Below the pieces are notes generated by a model. It was not told where the DNA came from, searched no databases, and saw only the letters and a list, made by a program, of their open reading frames with translations. A stretch of DNA of 64,000 nucleotides from Anastrepha obliqua (Eukaryota > Arthropoda > Insecta > Diptera > Tephritidae), in the NCBI RefSeq assembly GCF_027943255.1, contig NC_072895.1:70806001-70870000 (forward strand), read 5' to 3'. Shown one piece after another: positions 48,424-59,126 of the stretch. Position numbers and translations under genes: made by a program. The first letter of the stretch is position 1. Every line of letters begins with the position of its first letter.

Positions 48424-48620
48424 AAGGGTGGTTCAATTTCAAGGGCCGATATTGAATGTGAACCACACCTAAAAGTCAAGTTTTTTCTGCATTTTATTTG
48501 ACATTTTCCAATTTCAGACTAACTCAATTTGAACCGTGGAAACATGCAATCGAGCAACGCGTTAAAGTTATTCAGGCTTATTATGAAAACGGCACCGGCC
48601 CTTGAAACTTGACCATCCTT
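48424..48620. mobile_element. 197-bp MITE derived from a DD41D mariner
   Basis: TA flanks (48422-48423, 48621-48622). The left end AAGGGTGGTTCAATTTCAAG and inverted right end AAGGATGGTCAAGTTTCAAG agree at 21 of the first 25 positions, and both continue GGCCG. Inside, the plus strand reads AIEQRVKVIQAYYENG, the N-terminus of a rosa/DD41D-type transposase (compare TIEQRANVI-stop-TYYENGR at 25.3 kb). It is therefore an internal-deletion derivative that retains a piece of coding sequence. Confidence 0.75.
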
Positions 48621-48804
48621 TATTTTTTTTTTTTTTTGAAATTTTTTCGGAAAAAATTAAATATTTTTGTTCGAAATTTTCTTTGTCAGTGTTTAACTAA
48701 CCTTTTTAAAGTTGACGGTTAAGTTGACCTTGAAGCCATCACATAGACCTATTTATTCTTATTGTTACCAGATGGATTTATACCTTTCATTTTCTTTGTG
48801 GTAG

Positions 48805-48970
48805 ACATCTTGTTATGCGTTTACGTCTTTTGCAAATCTAAGTAAATCCTGAAGCTCTACCCCGGAAGGCATTCTAACTTCTCCTAATATAGAGCTTCTT
48901 AGCATTTTAATCTGGTTATAGCTGACGCAGGGCAAGAACATAAAAGGTGTTCTAACGCATTATTACTAAG
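48805..48970 (-). pseudogene. non-LTR retrotransposon C-terminal scrap
   Basis: Minus strand reads NALEHLLCSCPASAITRLKM and then ILGEVRMPSGVELQDLLRFA before a stop. The HLLC.CPA pattern is the Cys/His motif at the extreme C-terminus of many I/R1/LOA-type LINE ORF2 proteins. Only about 50 codons remain; the clade cannot be told. Confidence 0.45.
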
Positions 48971-50269
48971 TGAAAAAAATCCTTAAGAACAATATTATTT
49001 TTCACATTCAAAAGGATCCCAACTCCTGAACGCACTTTGATTCAAGCGCAATTTAAAATGAATTCGTTCATTTAAACCAAATTTTGACCTGTCGTTTAGC
49101 TTTAACTCATTTGAACTTGCATTCGTAAAATGAAAATTTACGCAAGGTCTTGATAGGAATTACTGCTCACTTCATAATTGCATGCAAATCAGTTTCTATT
49201 CTTACATTATTTCATATTCTAAATTCAACTGCTAGTCCTCAATTTTGCAAAGGTTGGTAAATAAATAAATTCCAAAGTAAAAGTTTTTTTTTATTAATCA
49301 ATGGCATTGATTTCAGCTTAATTTGCTTGCTTTGAGTGGTCATGCTGCTGAACAAGAAACACTTGGCATCATTAACTATGAATACCTCCTCAATAGGTCA
49401 ATGGGAGCTTAAACGAGTATATTGTAGGTATGCGACACACACACATGGCCATCCACATTTCAAATTCAAGCAGAGAATAATGGACATAATCTAACTTCTT
49501 TTCAATTGCAAATCAGCATAAATAGAAATACTCGTAAGCGCCAGTCACCAATTTGTGCCATCGTTACAAAATGTAAAAATTTTATCCACAAATAAAACGA
49601 AACAGTTTCACTCCAAATTGAAATACCAAAAAGTTCATGTAGGATAAAAAGTATAGTGGAAAAAAGCAACATCAGAAATAAGAAATTACTGAGGCAAATT
49701 ACCTCTGCGGCTTTCGGGAGTTTGCCTTCTGCTATTTCACCTGGCCAACCAACCAACTAGGGAGGCAAAAGAGGTTGGTCGGAATATTTTTTGAAAAAAT
49801 TCCGTTATCAACTTTTGCTGCATTTTGTTTTTGTATTTCACACAGGAAAGTGTACGAATATATGCAATGTTGTGTAATCAGAAATCTACTTCTGGCTAAT
49901 GGTGTGGAATATTTTTATCCTTCTTCAAAATGTCAGTAAATTTAGAATTATTTCATGGAATTGCTACCAACAAAGAGAACACACATACATGTATCAAGTA
50001 AATTACTCGTGTATATGTATGTAATCCCAGAATATACGGTTACTTGATGTTTGTTACACTTATTTTACGAACAGCAGTATTTCATTTAAGAACAAAATGT
50101 AACTTAAGCCGGATTAAAAGTTAACTTTTAAATTTAGATTTTGAGTTTTAAAATCCGGATATTGAAAAGGCAGTCAATAGTTGTTTTGAGATTGCGGAAT
50201 GCATGATGAATTTTTATGAATACGGTAATACATTTAATATCACTATTTTTCTGTTAATTAGACCAAGTA
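48971..50269. other. spacer
   Basis: No supported feature. Confidence 0.4.
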
Positions 50270-51133
50270 AAAGGGTGTTCAAAAGGCGCACCAAAATTTT
50301 GTTTTAGAATAAAAGACGGAAAAAATTAGAATTTTTCACGTTCCACTATTTTTATTCAAAATACTTTTCTGAATTATTATATTTGAAAGATGGCATGATT
50401 TAAATGCTCATCGTGAGCACCTATACATGAGAACTCAAATTTTCAAGAACTTGATCACAGCTTATCGCATTGAATTCAGCAATCTCGCTGTTGTGTCAAA
50501 TGTCTCGTTTCAGCTCTGGAATCGTTATTGGCTTATTCACATAGACTTTATTTTTCAAAAAAAAAACCTCACAAGAGTAGTCTAATGGAGTTAGATCACA
50601 TGATCTGGGTGACCGGTTTGTATCACTATTACGTAAGATTTATTGACCAGGAAGCTCAAATCGCAATAAAGCAATGTTTTCCAGTGTTTCGTGACTTTTG
50701 ACCTATTTTTTTGGTCTATTCCTTCATTGAAGTTACTAAAAACCTTCAATCAGTTGTCTTTAACGTACTTTACTTTAACCATCCAGGGTGAAATGAGCTT
50801 CACCACTAAGGATGATTTTGCGCGAAAAAGAGCATCATGTTCAAAGAACCATTTCAGGATTCATGAATGCCTAATTGTTGAGAACTTTGAGATATCGATG
50901 TTGATAGCCTTACAACAGCAATATTTCCAACAAAATGCCCAGTTTTTGGTCTACCGATCCTTTTTCTAGAACTAGTTTCTTTAAACTTCATCACCAACCT
51001 TTCAATTGTCGACTCATTCCGATGATTATTTCCAGAAAAACACCACAAATTTTGCGATATATTGTTTTCAAAGACCGACAATTTTCAGAATGAGTTACAA
51101 TAATTTGAACGCATTATTCTAAAATTATACATA

Positions 51134-52069
51134 CCTTCTGCTCAAATATGAACGAGACGTTATCAATAAAACGGTCCGCGGATGACATATGGCAAAAATA
51201 AATTTTTTTGTTTTTTGGTAGGACTGTTATAAGCTTACATGGCAAATTTCAGCGTGATATGTCACATAGTTTGTTTTCTGTGCTACTGTAAACAAGTCAA
51301 GCTCGAGTGTGTTCTTCGAATTTAACGTTGGAAATTCAAGTTGAACAAAGAATTTGTTTGAAATTTTGTTATTCCAACAAAATTTCGGCTTCAGACGCCT
51401 TAAAAATGTTGCAGACAACCTATGGGGACTCTGCTCTATCGCGTGCACGTGTTTTCCAGTGGTACAAATCGTTCAAAGAGGGCCGTACATCGGTTGAAAA
51501 CTTCCCTCATGAACGTTGTCCAGCAACACCAGTAAACGACGAAAATATCAGAAAAGTAAAGGAAATTGTGCTTGAAAATCACACAAATCGCAAAACTGGT
51601 TAACCCTGAATATTATTCAGACGTTTTAAAGCGTTTGCGCGGGAACATTCGCATTAAAAGGAAGGAATTGTGGGACAACAAGTCATGGTTCTTGCATCAC
51701 GATAATGCACCACCTCACACATCACGTCTTGTTCGCGATTATTTGAACAAAAATAATGTTAATATCATTCCGCAAGCACCGTATTCGCCTGATATGGCTC
51801 CATGTGACTTTTTCCTGTTTCCCAAGCTCAAGTTGCCGCTCCGTGGAAAACATTTTGAGACAATTGAAGTCATAAAAGAGAATTCGAAGAACACACTCGA
51901 GCTTGACTTGTTTACAGTAGCACAGAAAACAAACTATGTGACATATCACGCTGAAATTTGCCATGCAAGCTTATAACAGTCCTACCAAAAAACAAAAAGA
52001 ATTATTTTTGCCATATGTCATTCGCGGACCGTTTTATTGATAACGTCTCGTTCATATTTGAGCTGAAGT
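51134..52069 (+). mobile_element. mariner family B with ~183-bp terminal inverted repeats
   Basis: Flanked by TA (51132-51133 and 52070-52071). The first about 190 bp (to near 51323) are repeated in inverted orientation from about 51882 to the right end: CTCAAATATGAACGAGACGT, ACGGTCCGCG, GACATATGGCAAAAATAAAT, GATATGTCACATAGTTTGTT, CAAGTCAAGCTCGAGTGTGT. These are far longer than the about 30-bp repeats usual in mariners. The element is 936 bp and internally deleted. Confidence 0.82.
51307..51976 (+). pseudogene. mariner family B transposase pseudogene
   Basis: The N-terminus (VEQRICLKFCYSNKISASDA, ARVFQWYKSFKEGRTSVENF) is open to 51603. The frame then shifts and a deletion joins it to the C-terminal half: NPEYYSDVLKRLRGNIRIK, SWFLHHDNAPPHTSRLVRDY (second Asp), PQAPYSPDMAPCDFFLFPKL (third Asp, 34 residues later) and LPLRGKHFETIEVIKENS. 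The segment with the first catalytic Asp is missing. After KENS the frame runs into the right terminal repeat, so the normal C-terminus is gone too. The 35.3-kb fragment supplies a better N-terminus of the same family. Confidence 0.8.
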
Positions 52070-52169
52070 TATGTCTACTTGACAAATGTCAAAGATGATG
52101 TAAAAACAATTTACCGTCTATGAAGTATTCACCGCTGACATCTAGGCGTCACTTTTGAAAGATCCTATT

Positions 52170-52689
52170 AAATACTTGGGTATAAAAAACTGGAATATTA
52201 TGCCATATGCTTGAAAATATCCACATATATTAAGCCCTGCTGTTGATGGGGACTCTTTAAAAATCTAATTAATCTCTTTAAAAAAAAATCAATTTTTCGA
52301 GGTATTTAGAAATCAAACATATATATAAACATATATTTAGAAATCAAACAGAAACATACATAAATCGTAGACGTAATAAATTTTTGAAACATTTTGTTGG
52401 TGGTCTTCAAATATGATTTAATAGATTTTTCAAATTTAGTCAAAAAACCGTAATATTTCTTTAGAAGTACCCTAGTATAAAATCTCCATACAATACCATG
52501 CAGTATATATATACGTATTTATTGTAGTAAAATTGGGACTTCGAATAAAAAGTAGATCCTTGTCATTTTAGCAAGATTTATTTTCAATTGTTCATTAAAA
52601 CCATCTGCTTTATTTTGTGGTTTAAAAGCTGTCGATTCTGATAGTTCTCCCACCAAGAATTTTATATTTCTCTGCAAAATCAATACTCC
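52170..52689. other. spacer
   Basis: No gene. A weak match to the mariner end at 53905-53943 (GGGACTTCGAATAA near 52533) may be its degraded partner. Confidence 0.3.
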
Positions 52690-53943
52690 CTTCGAAATTT
52701 GAAACTTTATTGACGTAAAATGGTTACAAATTTAATATTCAAAGTATTGTCCATCGCTTACTACTACTTTTTCCCATCTTTCTGGCAATTCACGGATTCC
52801 CTTTGTGAAAAATTCGGTCGGTTTTGCCGCAATCCACGAATCGATCCATTTTTTGACTTCATCGTAATTACGGAAGTGCTGGTCAGCCAGGCCATGTTGC
52901 ATCGATCGGAAGAGATAGTAATCGGATGGCGCAAGGTCTGGACTATACGGCGGGTGGGGTAGGACATCCCATTTGAGCGTTTCTAAGTATGTTTTGACCA
53001 CTTGTGCAACATGTGGCCGAGCATTGTCATGTTGCAAAATAACTTTGTCGTGTCTATCGGCGTATTGCGGCCGTTTTTCTCGCAGTGCTCGGCTCAAACG
53101 CATCAATTGTCGTCGGTAGACATCCCCCGTAATCGTTTCATTCGGTTTCAGTAGCTCATAATACACAACACCCAGCTGGTCCCACCAGATACACAGCATA
53201 ACCTTCAGGCCATGAATATTCTGCGCCGACGTCGATGTTGAAGCATGGCCAGGGTATCCATACGTTGCCCGACGTTTTGGATTGTCGTAATGGACCCACT
53301 TTTCATCGCCAGTCACAATTCGATGCAAAAAACCCTTTCTTTTGTGCCGTTGAAGCAGTTGTTCGCATGCCATAAAACGGCGTTCAACGTCTCTTGGCTT
53401 CAATTCATACGGCACCCAATGGCCTACCTTTCGGATCATTCCCATGGCTTTTAAACGTTTGGAAATGGTTGATTGATCAACTCCCAAAGTTTTTGCAACC
53501 TCTTCTTGCGTTTGAGCCGGATCTTGATCGAGCAATTCCTCCAATTCGGTATCCATGAACTTTGGCGGCGCACCCTCGCGTTCTTCGTCTTCCAAGCCAA
53601 AATCACCACTTTTAAAGCGTGCAAACCACTTCTGGCACGTTCGCTCAGCTAGAGCATGCTCACCATAAACTTCCACCAAGATACGATGACTTTCGGCTGC
53701 TTTTTTCTTCATATTAAAATAATGAAGAAGAATTCCCCGCAAAAACACATTATTTGGCACGAAATTCGACATTTTCAAGTGTGGTAAAAAAATTGTTGTT
53801 TACGCTTCAAATAAAAAACTTATACTGACGTTTGTGCCTTACGACAGTAGCTCTCCAATGAATGTTTGGAAATGTGGATCGATGGAATAATAATCAAGTT
53901 ACGCCATCTGTTGTAAAACCGCACGAACTTATTCATAGTCCTA
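52690..53943 (-). mobile_element. Mos1-like mariner with intact transposase, one end lost or degraded
   Basis: The 5' end (right edge) inverted reads TAGGACTATGAATAAGTTCG followed by TGCGGTTTTAC, a mariner-type repeat, then a 5' leader of about 165 bp to the ATG. The transposase is complete. On the 3' side AATAAA (52706-52711, minus) follows the stop, but no clear copy of the terminal repeat was found within the next 200 bp, so this end seems truncated or degraded. The left boundary is given at the last plausible element base and is uncertain. Confidence 0.78.
52732..53778 (-). CDS. mariner transposase, Mos1-like, 348 aa, intact
   Basis: Full-length DD34D mariner transposase in a single exon (Mos1 is 345 residues). 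N-terminus: SNFVPNNVFLRGILLHYF, KKKAAESHRILVEVYGEHAL and ARFKSGDFGLEDEEREG, the two DNA-binding helix-turn-helix regions. WVPYEL (121-126) is the conserved dimer-contact motif, normally WVPHEL. Catalytic residues are Asp 158 (VTGDEKW), Asp 251 (LQHDNARPH) and Asp 286 (YSPDLAPSDYYLF); the spacings of 92 and 34 residues are those of Mos1. It ends ELPERWEKVVVSDGQYFEY. ATG 53778 was chosen because it gives the family's N-terminus; MSNF two codons in would also serve. No lesion found. It should cut and paste DNA carrying its own ends at TA. Confidence 0.92.
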   Translation of the reverse strand: MKMSNFVPNNVFLRGILLHYFNMKKKAAESHRILVEVYGEHALAERTCQKWFARFKSGDFGLEDEEREGAPPKFMDTELEELLDQDPAQTQEEVAKTLGVDQSTISKRLKAMGMIRKVGHWVPYELKPRDVERRFMACEQLLQRHKRKGFLHRIVTGDEKWVHYDNPKRRATYGYPGHASTSTSAQNIHGLKVMLCIWWDQLGVVYYELLKPNETITGDVYRRQLMRLSRALREKRPQYADRHDKVILQHDNARPHVAQVVKTYLETLKWDVLPHPPYSPDLAPSDYYLFRSMQHGLADQHFRNYDEVKKWIDSWIAAKPTEFFTKGIRELPERWEKVVVSDGQYFEY

Positions 53944-54784
53944 TTATTTCCGTAGAATTTTATTTCCAAGCGAATCAAATTTAGCATTGTTTTTTGTAGG
54001 ATTATCTCAGCATCTACTCCTTAGCTGCCTACTTTTGTGAGACTAAGATTCAGACATCTTTTCTATTTATATGTAGATATAGATATGTATTTGCCGCCTG
54101 CCCAATTTTGTCATCAACTACTCCGATAGTCGTAACTAACTCGATGATTTTGCTACTACTTAACTTTTTTTTTCTCTTTTCCTTTATTGATTCCCTGATG
54201 GGCAAATTTCGGATTATAACCAAAGTGCGAGCGTTTGTTTTTAGGAGAGAACATTTAACTAATCTAATTTAACTTAAACTGTAAGCCTGCAGAAATTTCC
54301 CGAAAAACTTCGCAAAAGGAGTCGCGAGCTTTGAAACCGCCTCTTTGGGCGCAATAAAATTATTTTTTGATGTATCGGGCATTCCAAGTAGAAGGTGTAG
54401 AAAAATTTATTTCCGCTAGAAGTATAAGATTTTGTAATAAAAACTTTCGACACAGTTTTGTGTTTGCTGGGCTGTGGAAAGAGAATATACGGAAAAAGAG
54501 AGTATATGGAAGAAAGCGAATATATGGAAGTTTTTAAAATTTTTTCGGCGAAAACGCGAGCCACTGTTTATAGTCCTAATACTATACCCGCCAATTGTTC
54601 ACCTTGTCATGTAATTTTTGGGTTAAAGATGCACCAGGAGGGTCGGTGCATGGAAGGGAAGCTACTGAAATTAGAGATAAAATAATAAAAATTGCTCAGT
54701 GCGACCGTCATGTAAGCACTTTTGGACTGCTTAAGTGCCTAGCGTTGTTGAAAAACCATTTGTACCCTCTTAATTTCTGAAGCC
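53944..54784. other. spacer with unassigned open stretch
   Basis: No known element. A 61-codon plus-strand stretch at 54595-54780 (APGGSVHGREATEIRDKIIK, CDRHVSTFGLLKCLALLK) looks protein-like and might be an N-terminal DNA-binding fragment of some transposase, but I do not recognise it. Confidence 0.35.
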
Positions 54785-56578
54785 AATGACAACGAGAGGC
54801 CGAAATACGTGAGTGCGAGGAGCTTGAGATGCTGGCTAGTAGGAACAGCGCACGAAAATTCTATCAGAAAGTTCGGCGGCTTACAGACGGTTTCAAGACC
54901 AGGACGTTTTCCTGTAAGAACAGAGCATACTCAAATTTTGGAGGAAATACTTCTCGAACTTATTAAATAGTGAGAGCTTCGCATGTCACAGAGAATGTGA
55001 AGATCCCGATATTCCAATCGTTGACGTCGGAATTGTCGTTCTGCTACCCGACCATGACGAGGTGAGAATAGCGATAACGCAGCTAAAGAACAACAAAGCC
55101 GCGGGCACCGACGGACTGCCGGCTGAGCTATTTAAAAATGTCGGCGAGGAGCTGGTATACATACATACACCAGCTCCTATGCAAAATATGGTCGGATGAA
55201 AACATGTCCGCGGATTGGAATTTAAGTGTGCTCTGCCCAATCCATAAGACGGGCGATCCTGAAATCTGAGCCAATTACCGCGTGATTAGTCTTCTAAATA
55301 TCGCCTATAAGGTTCTAGCGAGCGTATTGTGTGAAAGGCTGAAGCCCACCATCAACCAACTGATTGAACCTTATCAGTGTGGCTTTAGATCTGGAAAGTC
55401 TACCATCGACCAAATATTTACAATACGCCAAATCTTGGAAAAGACCCATGAAAGGAGAATCGACACACACCATCTTTTCGTCGATTTCAAAGCTGCATTC
55501 GACAGTACGAAAAGGAGTTATCTGTATGCCGCGATATCTGAATTTGGTATCCCCACAAAACTAATATGGCTTTGCAAGATGACGTTGCTCATCACCAGCA
55601 GAGCCCCCAGAATTGGGAAGGACCTCACCGAGGCGTTTGATACCAAACGAGGTTTCAGACAGGGTGACTCGCTGCCGTGTGACTTTTTTAACCTGATGTT
55701 GGAAAGCATCGTACGAGCCGCAGAACTTAATCGCTCAGGCACAATATTTTATAAGAGCGTACAATTGTTGGCCTATGCTGATGATGTCCATATCAAACGC
55801 GCTATTAGTTCTACCTTCTCCAAACTGGATAAAGAGGCAAAGCGAATGGGTCTGGTGGTGAACGAGGACAAAACGAAGTACCTCTTGTCTTCAAACAAAC
55901 AGTCGGCGCACTCGCATATCGGCACCCACGTCACTGTTGACAGTTATAATTTTGAGGTTGTAAAAGACTTCGTTTATTTAGGAACCAGCATTAACACCGA
56001 TAACAATGGCAGCCTTGAAATCCAACGTAGAATCTCTCTTGCCAACAAGTGCTACTTTGGACTAAGTAGGCAATTGAGTAGTAAAGTCCTCTCTCGACGA
56101 ACCCAACTAACACTCTACAAGGCTCACATCATGCCCGTCCTAACGTATGGCGCAGAAACTTGGACGATGACAACATCCGATGAAGCGAGGCTTGGATTGT
56201 TTGAGAGAAAGATTCTGCGTAAGATTTTTGGACCTTTGCACGCCGCAAACAGCGAATACCGCAGGCGATGGAACGATGAGCTGTATGAGATTTACGGCGA
56301 CATAGAAATATCGCAGCGAATAAAGATCCAGCGGCTACCCTGGTTGGGTCATGTCGTAAGAATGGATACAAACGCTCCGGCTCTGAACGTATTCGATGCG
56401 GTACCAGCTGGTCGTAGCATAGGAAAAGAAAGACCTCCTCTGCGTTGGAGAGATCAGATGGAGAAGGACTTGACTTCACTTGGTGTGTCCAACTGGCGCC
56501 GGTTAGTGCGAGAAAGAAACGTTGTTAAACTCGGTATAAATCGCATTAGCGGTTATCGCGCCAATTAAGAAGAAGAAG
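54785..56578 (+). mobile_element. RTE-like non-LTR retrotransposon, copy 2 (5'-truncated)
   Basis: Collinear with copy 1 but in the opposite orientation. It begins inside the linker (CEELEMLASRNSARKFYQKV, FKTRTFSCKN, near 54820-54930), passes through a damaged stretch with a GTATACATACATAC insert near 55155, the RT and the C-terminal domain, and ends TAA followed by the same GAA repeat at 56567-56578. The endonuclease is absent. Downstream of 55282 it is much better preserved than copy 1. Confidence 0.85.
55282..56568 (+). pseudogene. reverse transcriptase and C-terminal domain, RTE-like, long open frame
   Basis: 428 codons open. RT motifs: ISLLNIAYKVLASVLCERLK, YQCGFRSGKSTIDQIF, FVDFKAAFDS (catalytic Asp 68), RQGDSLPCDFFNLML, YADD (165-168). 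Then LLSSNK, YLGTSINTDNNGSLEIQRRI, MPVLTYGAETWTMTTSDEAR, LRKIFGPLH, RRWNDELYE, IQRLPWLGHVVRMDTNAPAL and WRDQMEKDLTSLGVSNWRRL, the usual C-terminal stretch. Just after YADD four codons are missing relative to copy 1. The upstream frame is cut by a TGA at about 55266 (TGC in copy 1) and by frameshifts, so no complete ORF remains. Confidence 0.85.
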
Positions 56579-57302
56579 AATGGTGACTGATTACGAGAAC
56601 TAGCTCACTTCCGATTACGTCAACGCTTGATTTTGTGCAGTTGTTTTTTCTATGTTGGGCTTTGTAGGTTATCACATCAGTATGAGATACTGTAATACTT
56701 ACTGACAGCAACTGAACCATCTAAAAGAAGGAAATCCGCCCAGAAAGAGAGATATTATGTTCCATCGGAGCAATCCAGGCCATACGCATGCATAGGTACC
56801 ATCCAGAAGTTCTGGAAACATGGCTAGGAAGTTTGTATATATGCACTTCGTAGTGTCCAGCTGGAACCAAGGAACTGACACCTATGAGTTCTTCTCTCCG
56901 CTTTAATTGAAATTATTAATCAGTCATATCGTGCTACCTGCTCCGTCACTAGGCATAAGCAATTTTGAGCAATTCCAGTCACTGCACTGCTCTCAATAGC
57001 TCTTGAGTTATGCCCATGCGATCTGCCTTTTAATCAAACTTTCTAACTCTAAAAATTTTCATGAGCATCAAAACACAAACTAAAAATGTGAAAGGGCTGA
57101 CAATGCCAAAAAAAAAAACGTAAGCCGAAAGAGCGTGTTAGATGGAATTTGAAATTTCTGTTTTGTTTTTTTTAACAAAAATATTATACAAAGGAATTGG
57201 CGGGCTACAAGGAATAAAGCTGACTTCCAAAATTTGACAACAGGCAGCTGCTATGACAGTTAATACCTAAAGAGGTGCCGTATTTGCAAGCAGTTCCCTA
57301 CA
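56579..57302. other. spacer
   Basis: No supported feature. Confidence 0.4.
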
Positions 57303-57304
57303 TA

Positions 57305-58620
57305 CAGGGTGGCTGATGAAAGCCGCTACCAAAAAAAAATTGAATAACTTTTTTTCTTTTTAAGTTATCTGTTCCATTTTTGTTTTAATTTGCAGATTGA
57401 TCTTTAAAATTTATTAAAATGGATAACTGGGACACGCAAACAAGAATTTGGATAGTCCGCCGCTATCACGCACTGGAGTCCGTAGTTTTGGTACAGAGAG
57501 AGTACAGGCGGATGTTTGGCGGCGATCCCCCGAGCAGATGGACCATAATGAGACTGGTGAATAATTTTGCTGAGCAAGGAACAGTCGCAAGAAGGCCTTA
57601 TCATCGAAACTCACCAGTTCGGACGGAGGAAACGATCGCTGCTGTAGCTGCAGCTATACAAAGCAATCCAAGGGTTTCAACAAGAAGCTTATCTGCTCAA
57701 CTTGGTGTCAGCCGACAGTTTTACAAACAATAATGCACAAAGATTTAGACTTATTTCCCTACAAAATTCAAATGGTTAACAAACTGAATGCAGCAGACTT
57801 GCCGATTCGCTTGGAATTTTGCCAGAAGATCCTGCAAATGGTGGAAGAAGACCAAAACATGTTAAACTGCCTTTTCATGTCTGATGAGGTCCATTTCGAT
57901 TTAAACGACAATGTGAACAAACAAAATTGTCGAATATGGAGTACTTCTAACCCACAGATACTCCACGAGACGGAATTGCATCCTCTTCGCGTGACAGTGT
58001 GTGTGCGGTTTCTTCACGCTGTATTGTCGGGCCTTATTTTTTTGAAGAAAATGGTCACACCGTTACGGTTACTGGAGACCGTTATTTGAAAATGCTGAAA
58101 GAATTTTTCTATCCAGAACTACGCCGAAAGAGAATTCCTTTCAACTCTGTGTGGTTTCAACAAGATGGGGCAACGTCTCACATAGCCCAGACTGTTATGA
58201 CAGAGTTGCGACGAAAATTTCCCAATAAACTGATTTCAAGAAACTCCGAATTTCGTTGGCCCCCCAGGTCACCTGACCTTACTGCACCTGACTTTTTCTT
58301 GTGGGGTTTATGTAAACAAGAAGTTTATAAAACAAAGCCAACAAAATTGGATGAACTAAAACAATCCATTCGGGCAACAATTGCGGCTATTCCTGTCGCA
58401 ACTCTCAAAGCAGCAATGAACAACTTTTTACTAAGATGCCGCACTTGTGTCAACGAGCATGGGGGGCATTTAAATTCAATTATTTTTAAAACTAGTTAAG
58501 CTACATTTAATAAAATTTAATGACCTTCAACTTGAAAAAAAAAAAAAATAAATGAATTCCATACACTAAAAAAAAAGTTATTTGAGTTTCTTAATGTAGC
58601 AAAATTCATCAGCCACCCTG
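57305..58620 (+). mobile_element. DD41D (rosa-type) mariner-like element with both ends
   Basis: TA flanks (57303-57304, 58621-58622). The left end CAGGGTGGCTGATGAAAGCC and inverted right end CAGGGTGGCTGATGAATTTT share 16 outer bases, and both later read GCTACNA and AATAACTTTTTTT. Length is 1316 bp. The transposase covers most of the interior with two single-base frameshifts, so the element was active fairly recently. Confidence 0.88.
57419..58499 (+). pseudogene. DD41D transposase pseudogene, two frameshifts
   Basis: Frame 1 (57419-57733): MDNWDTQTRIWIVRRYHALE, GDPPSRWTIMRLVNNFAEQG, NPRVSTRSLSAQLGVSRQ, the helix-turn-helix region. A shift near 57725 leads to frame 2: MHKDLDLFPYKIQMVNKLNA, LFMSDEVHFDLNDNVNKQNC (first catalytic Asp), CRIWSTSNPQ. 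A second shift near 58000, where one G is missing before TGTGTGCGG, leads to frame 3: SRCIVGPYFFEENGHTVTVT, WFQQDGATSHIAQ (second Asp), FRWPPRSPDLTAPDFFLWGL (third Asp, 41 residues after the second) and the C-terminus HGGHLNSIIFK. All three Asp are present. The element class is known from tephritids as 'rosa'. Confidence 0.85.
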
Positions 58621-58622
58621 TA

Positions 58623-59085
58623 TTTATGTACAATATGGGTAGTAATGACATTATCATCTTTGACTATAATTGTTAAAATTGTTGTTGTTATTATTTTATC
58701 ATCCTCATCACACCTTCGCACCAACACAATTAGTTGTTACAACACTTTGCTATTGTTGTTTATACTCCGACTACATATTATTATTGTAGGTAATGTTGTT
58801 GCTCGCTGTTAACAAGCCATTTTGTGCTTAACAGCTAAGTCTCACAGCAGTCATGAAACAACAAATGAGCAACAACTTTAATACTTGTTACATGAGTTCA
58901 CAAACAGCGGTCCACATACTTGCCAGTATTGATATCTGCATCCACATTTCGTTGTAGCCGAGTGCATGTGTGGGCGAAGGAGTATGTGTAGCTGGCGCCT
59001 AAAAGCCTGCGGACATGATGATACTTAAAAATATATGTGGTAGTTTTACAACATTGTAACTTGTATGTAGGTTGAGGGTTTATAA

Positions 59086-59086
<1 letters not shown>
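58623..59086. other. spacer
   Basis: Nothing recognised. Confidence 0.4.

Positions 59087-59126
<40 letters not shown>
59087..59126. repeat. (TACATA)n microsatellite
   Basis: About six tandem copies of TACATA. Confidence 0.85.

Larger units (their letters stand above)
50270..52165 (-). mobile_element. DD41D mariner-like element, interrupted by a nested mariner
   Basis: The left edge after TA is AAAGGGTGTTCAAAAGGCGC. The right edge, inverted, reads GGATCTTTCAAAAGTGACGC and matches the start of the fragment at 25165. Minus-strand coding remnants in order: NNHRNESTIERLVMKF, GNIAVVRLSTSISQSSQQLG (51080-50860), then after an internal deletion FSRKIILSGEAHF near 50830 and PRSCDLTPLD-like pieces in shifted frames near 50620-50560. 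A family B mariner sits inside at 51134-52069, and the host sequence resumes on both sides. Dead. Confidence 0.68.

Noticed and set aside
52529..52560. GGGACTTCGAATAA as the missing 3' end of the Mos1-like element
   Set aside because: Only a weak match to the 5' repeat and an unusually long 3' leader would result; kept as a possibility, not called.
57404..57614. Two 66-codon open frames on the minus strand
   Set aside because: They lie opposite the DD41D transposase N-terminus and have no motifs; antisense shadows.
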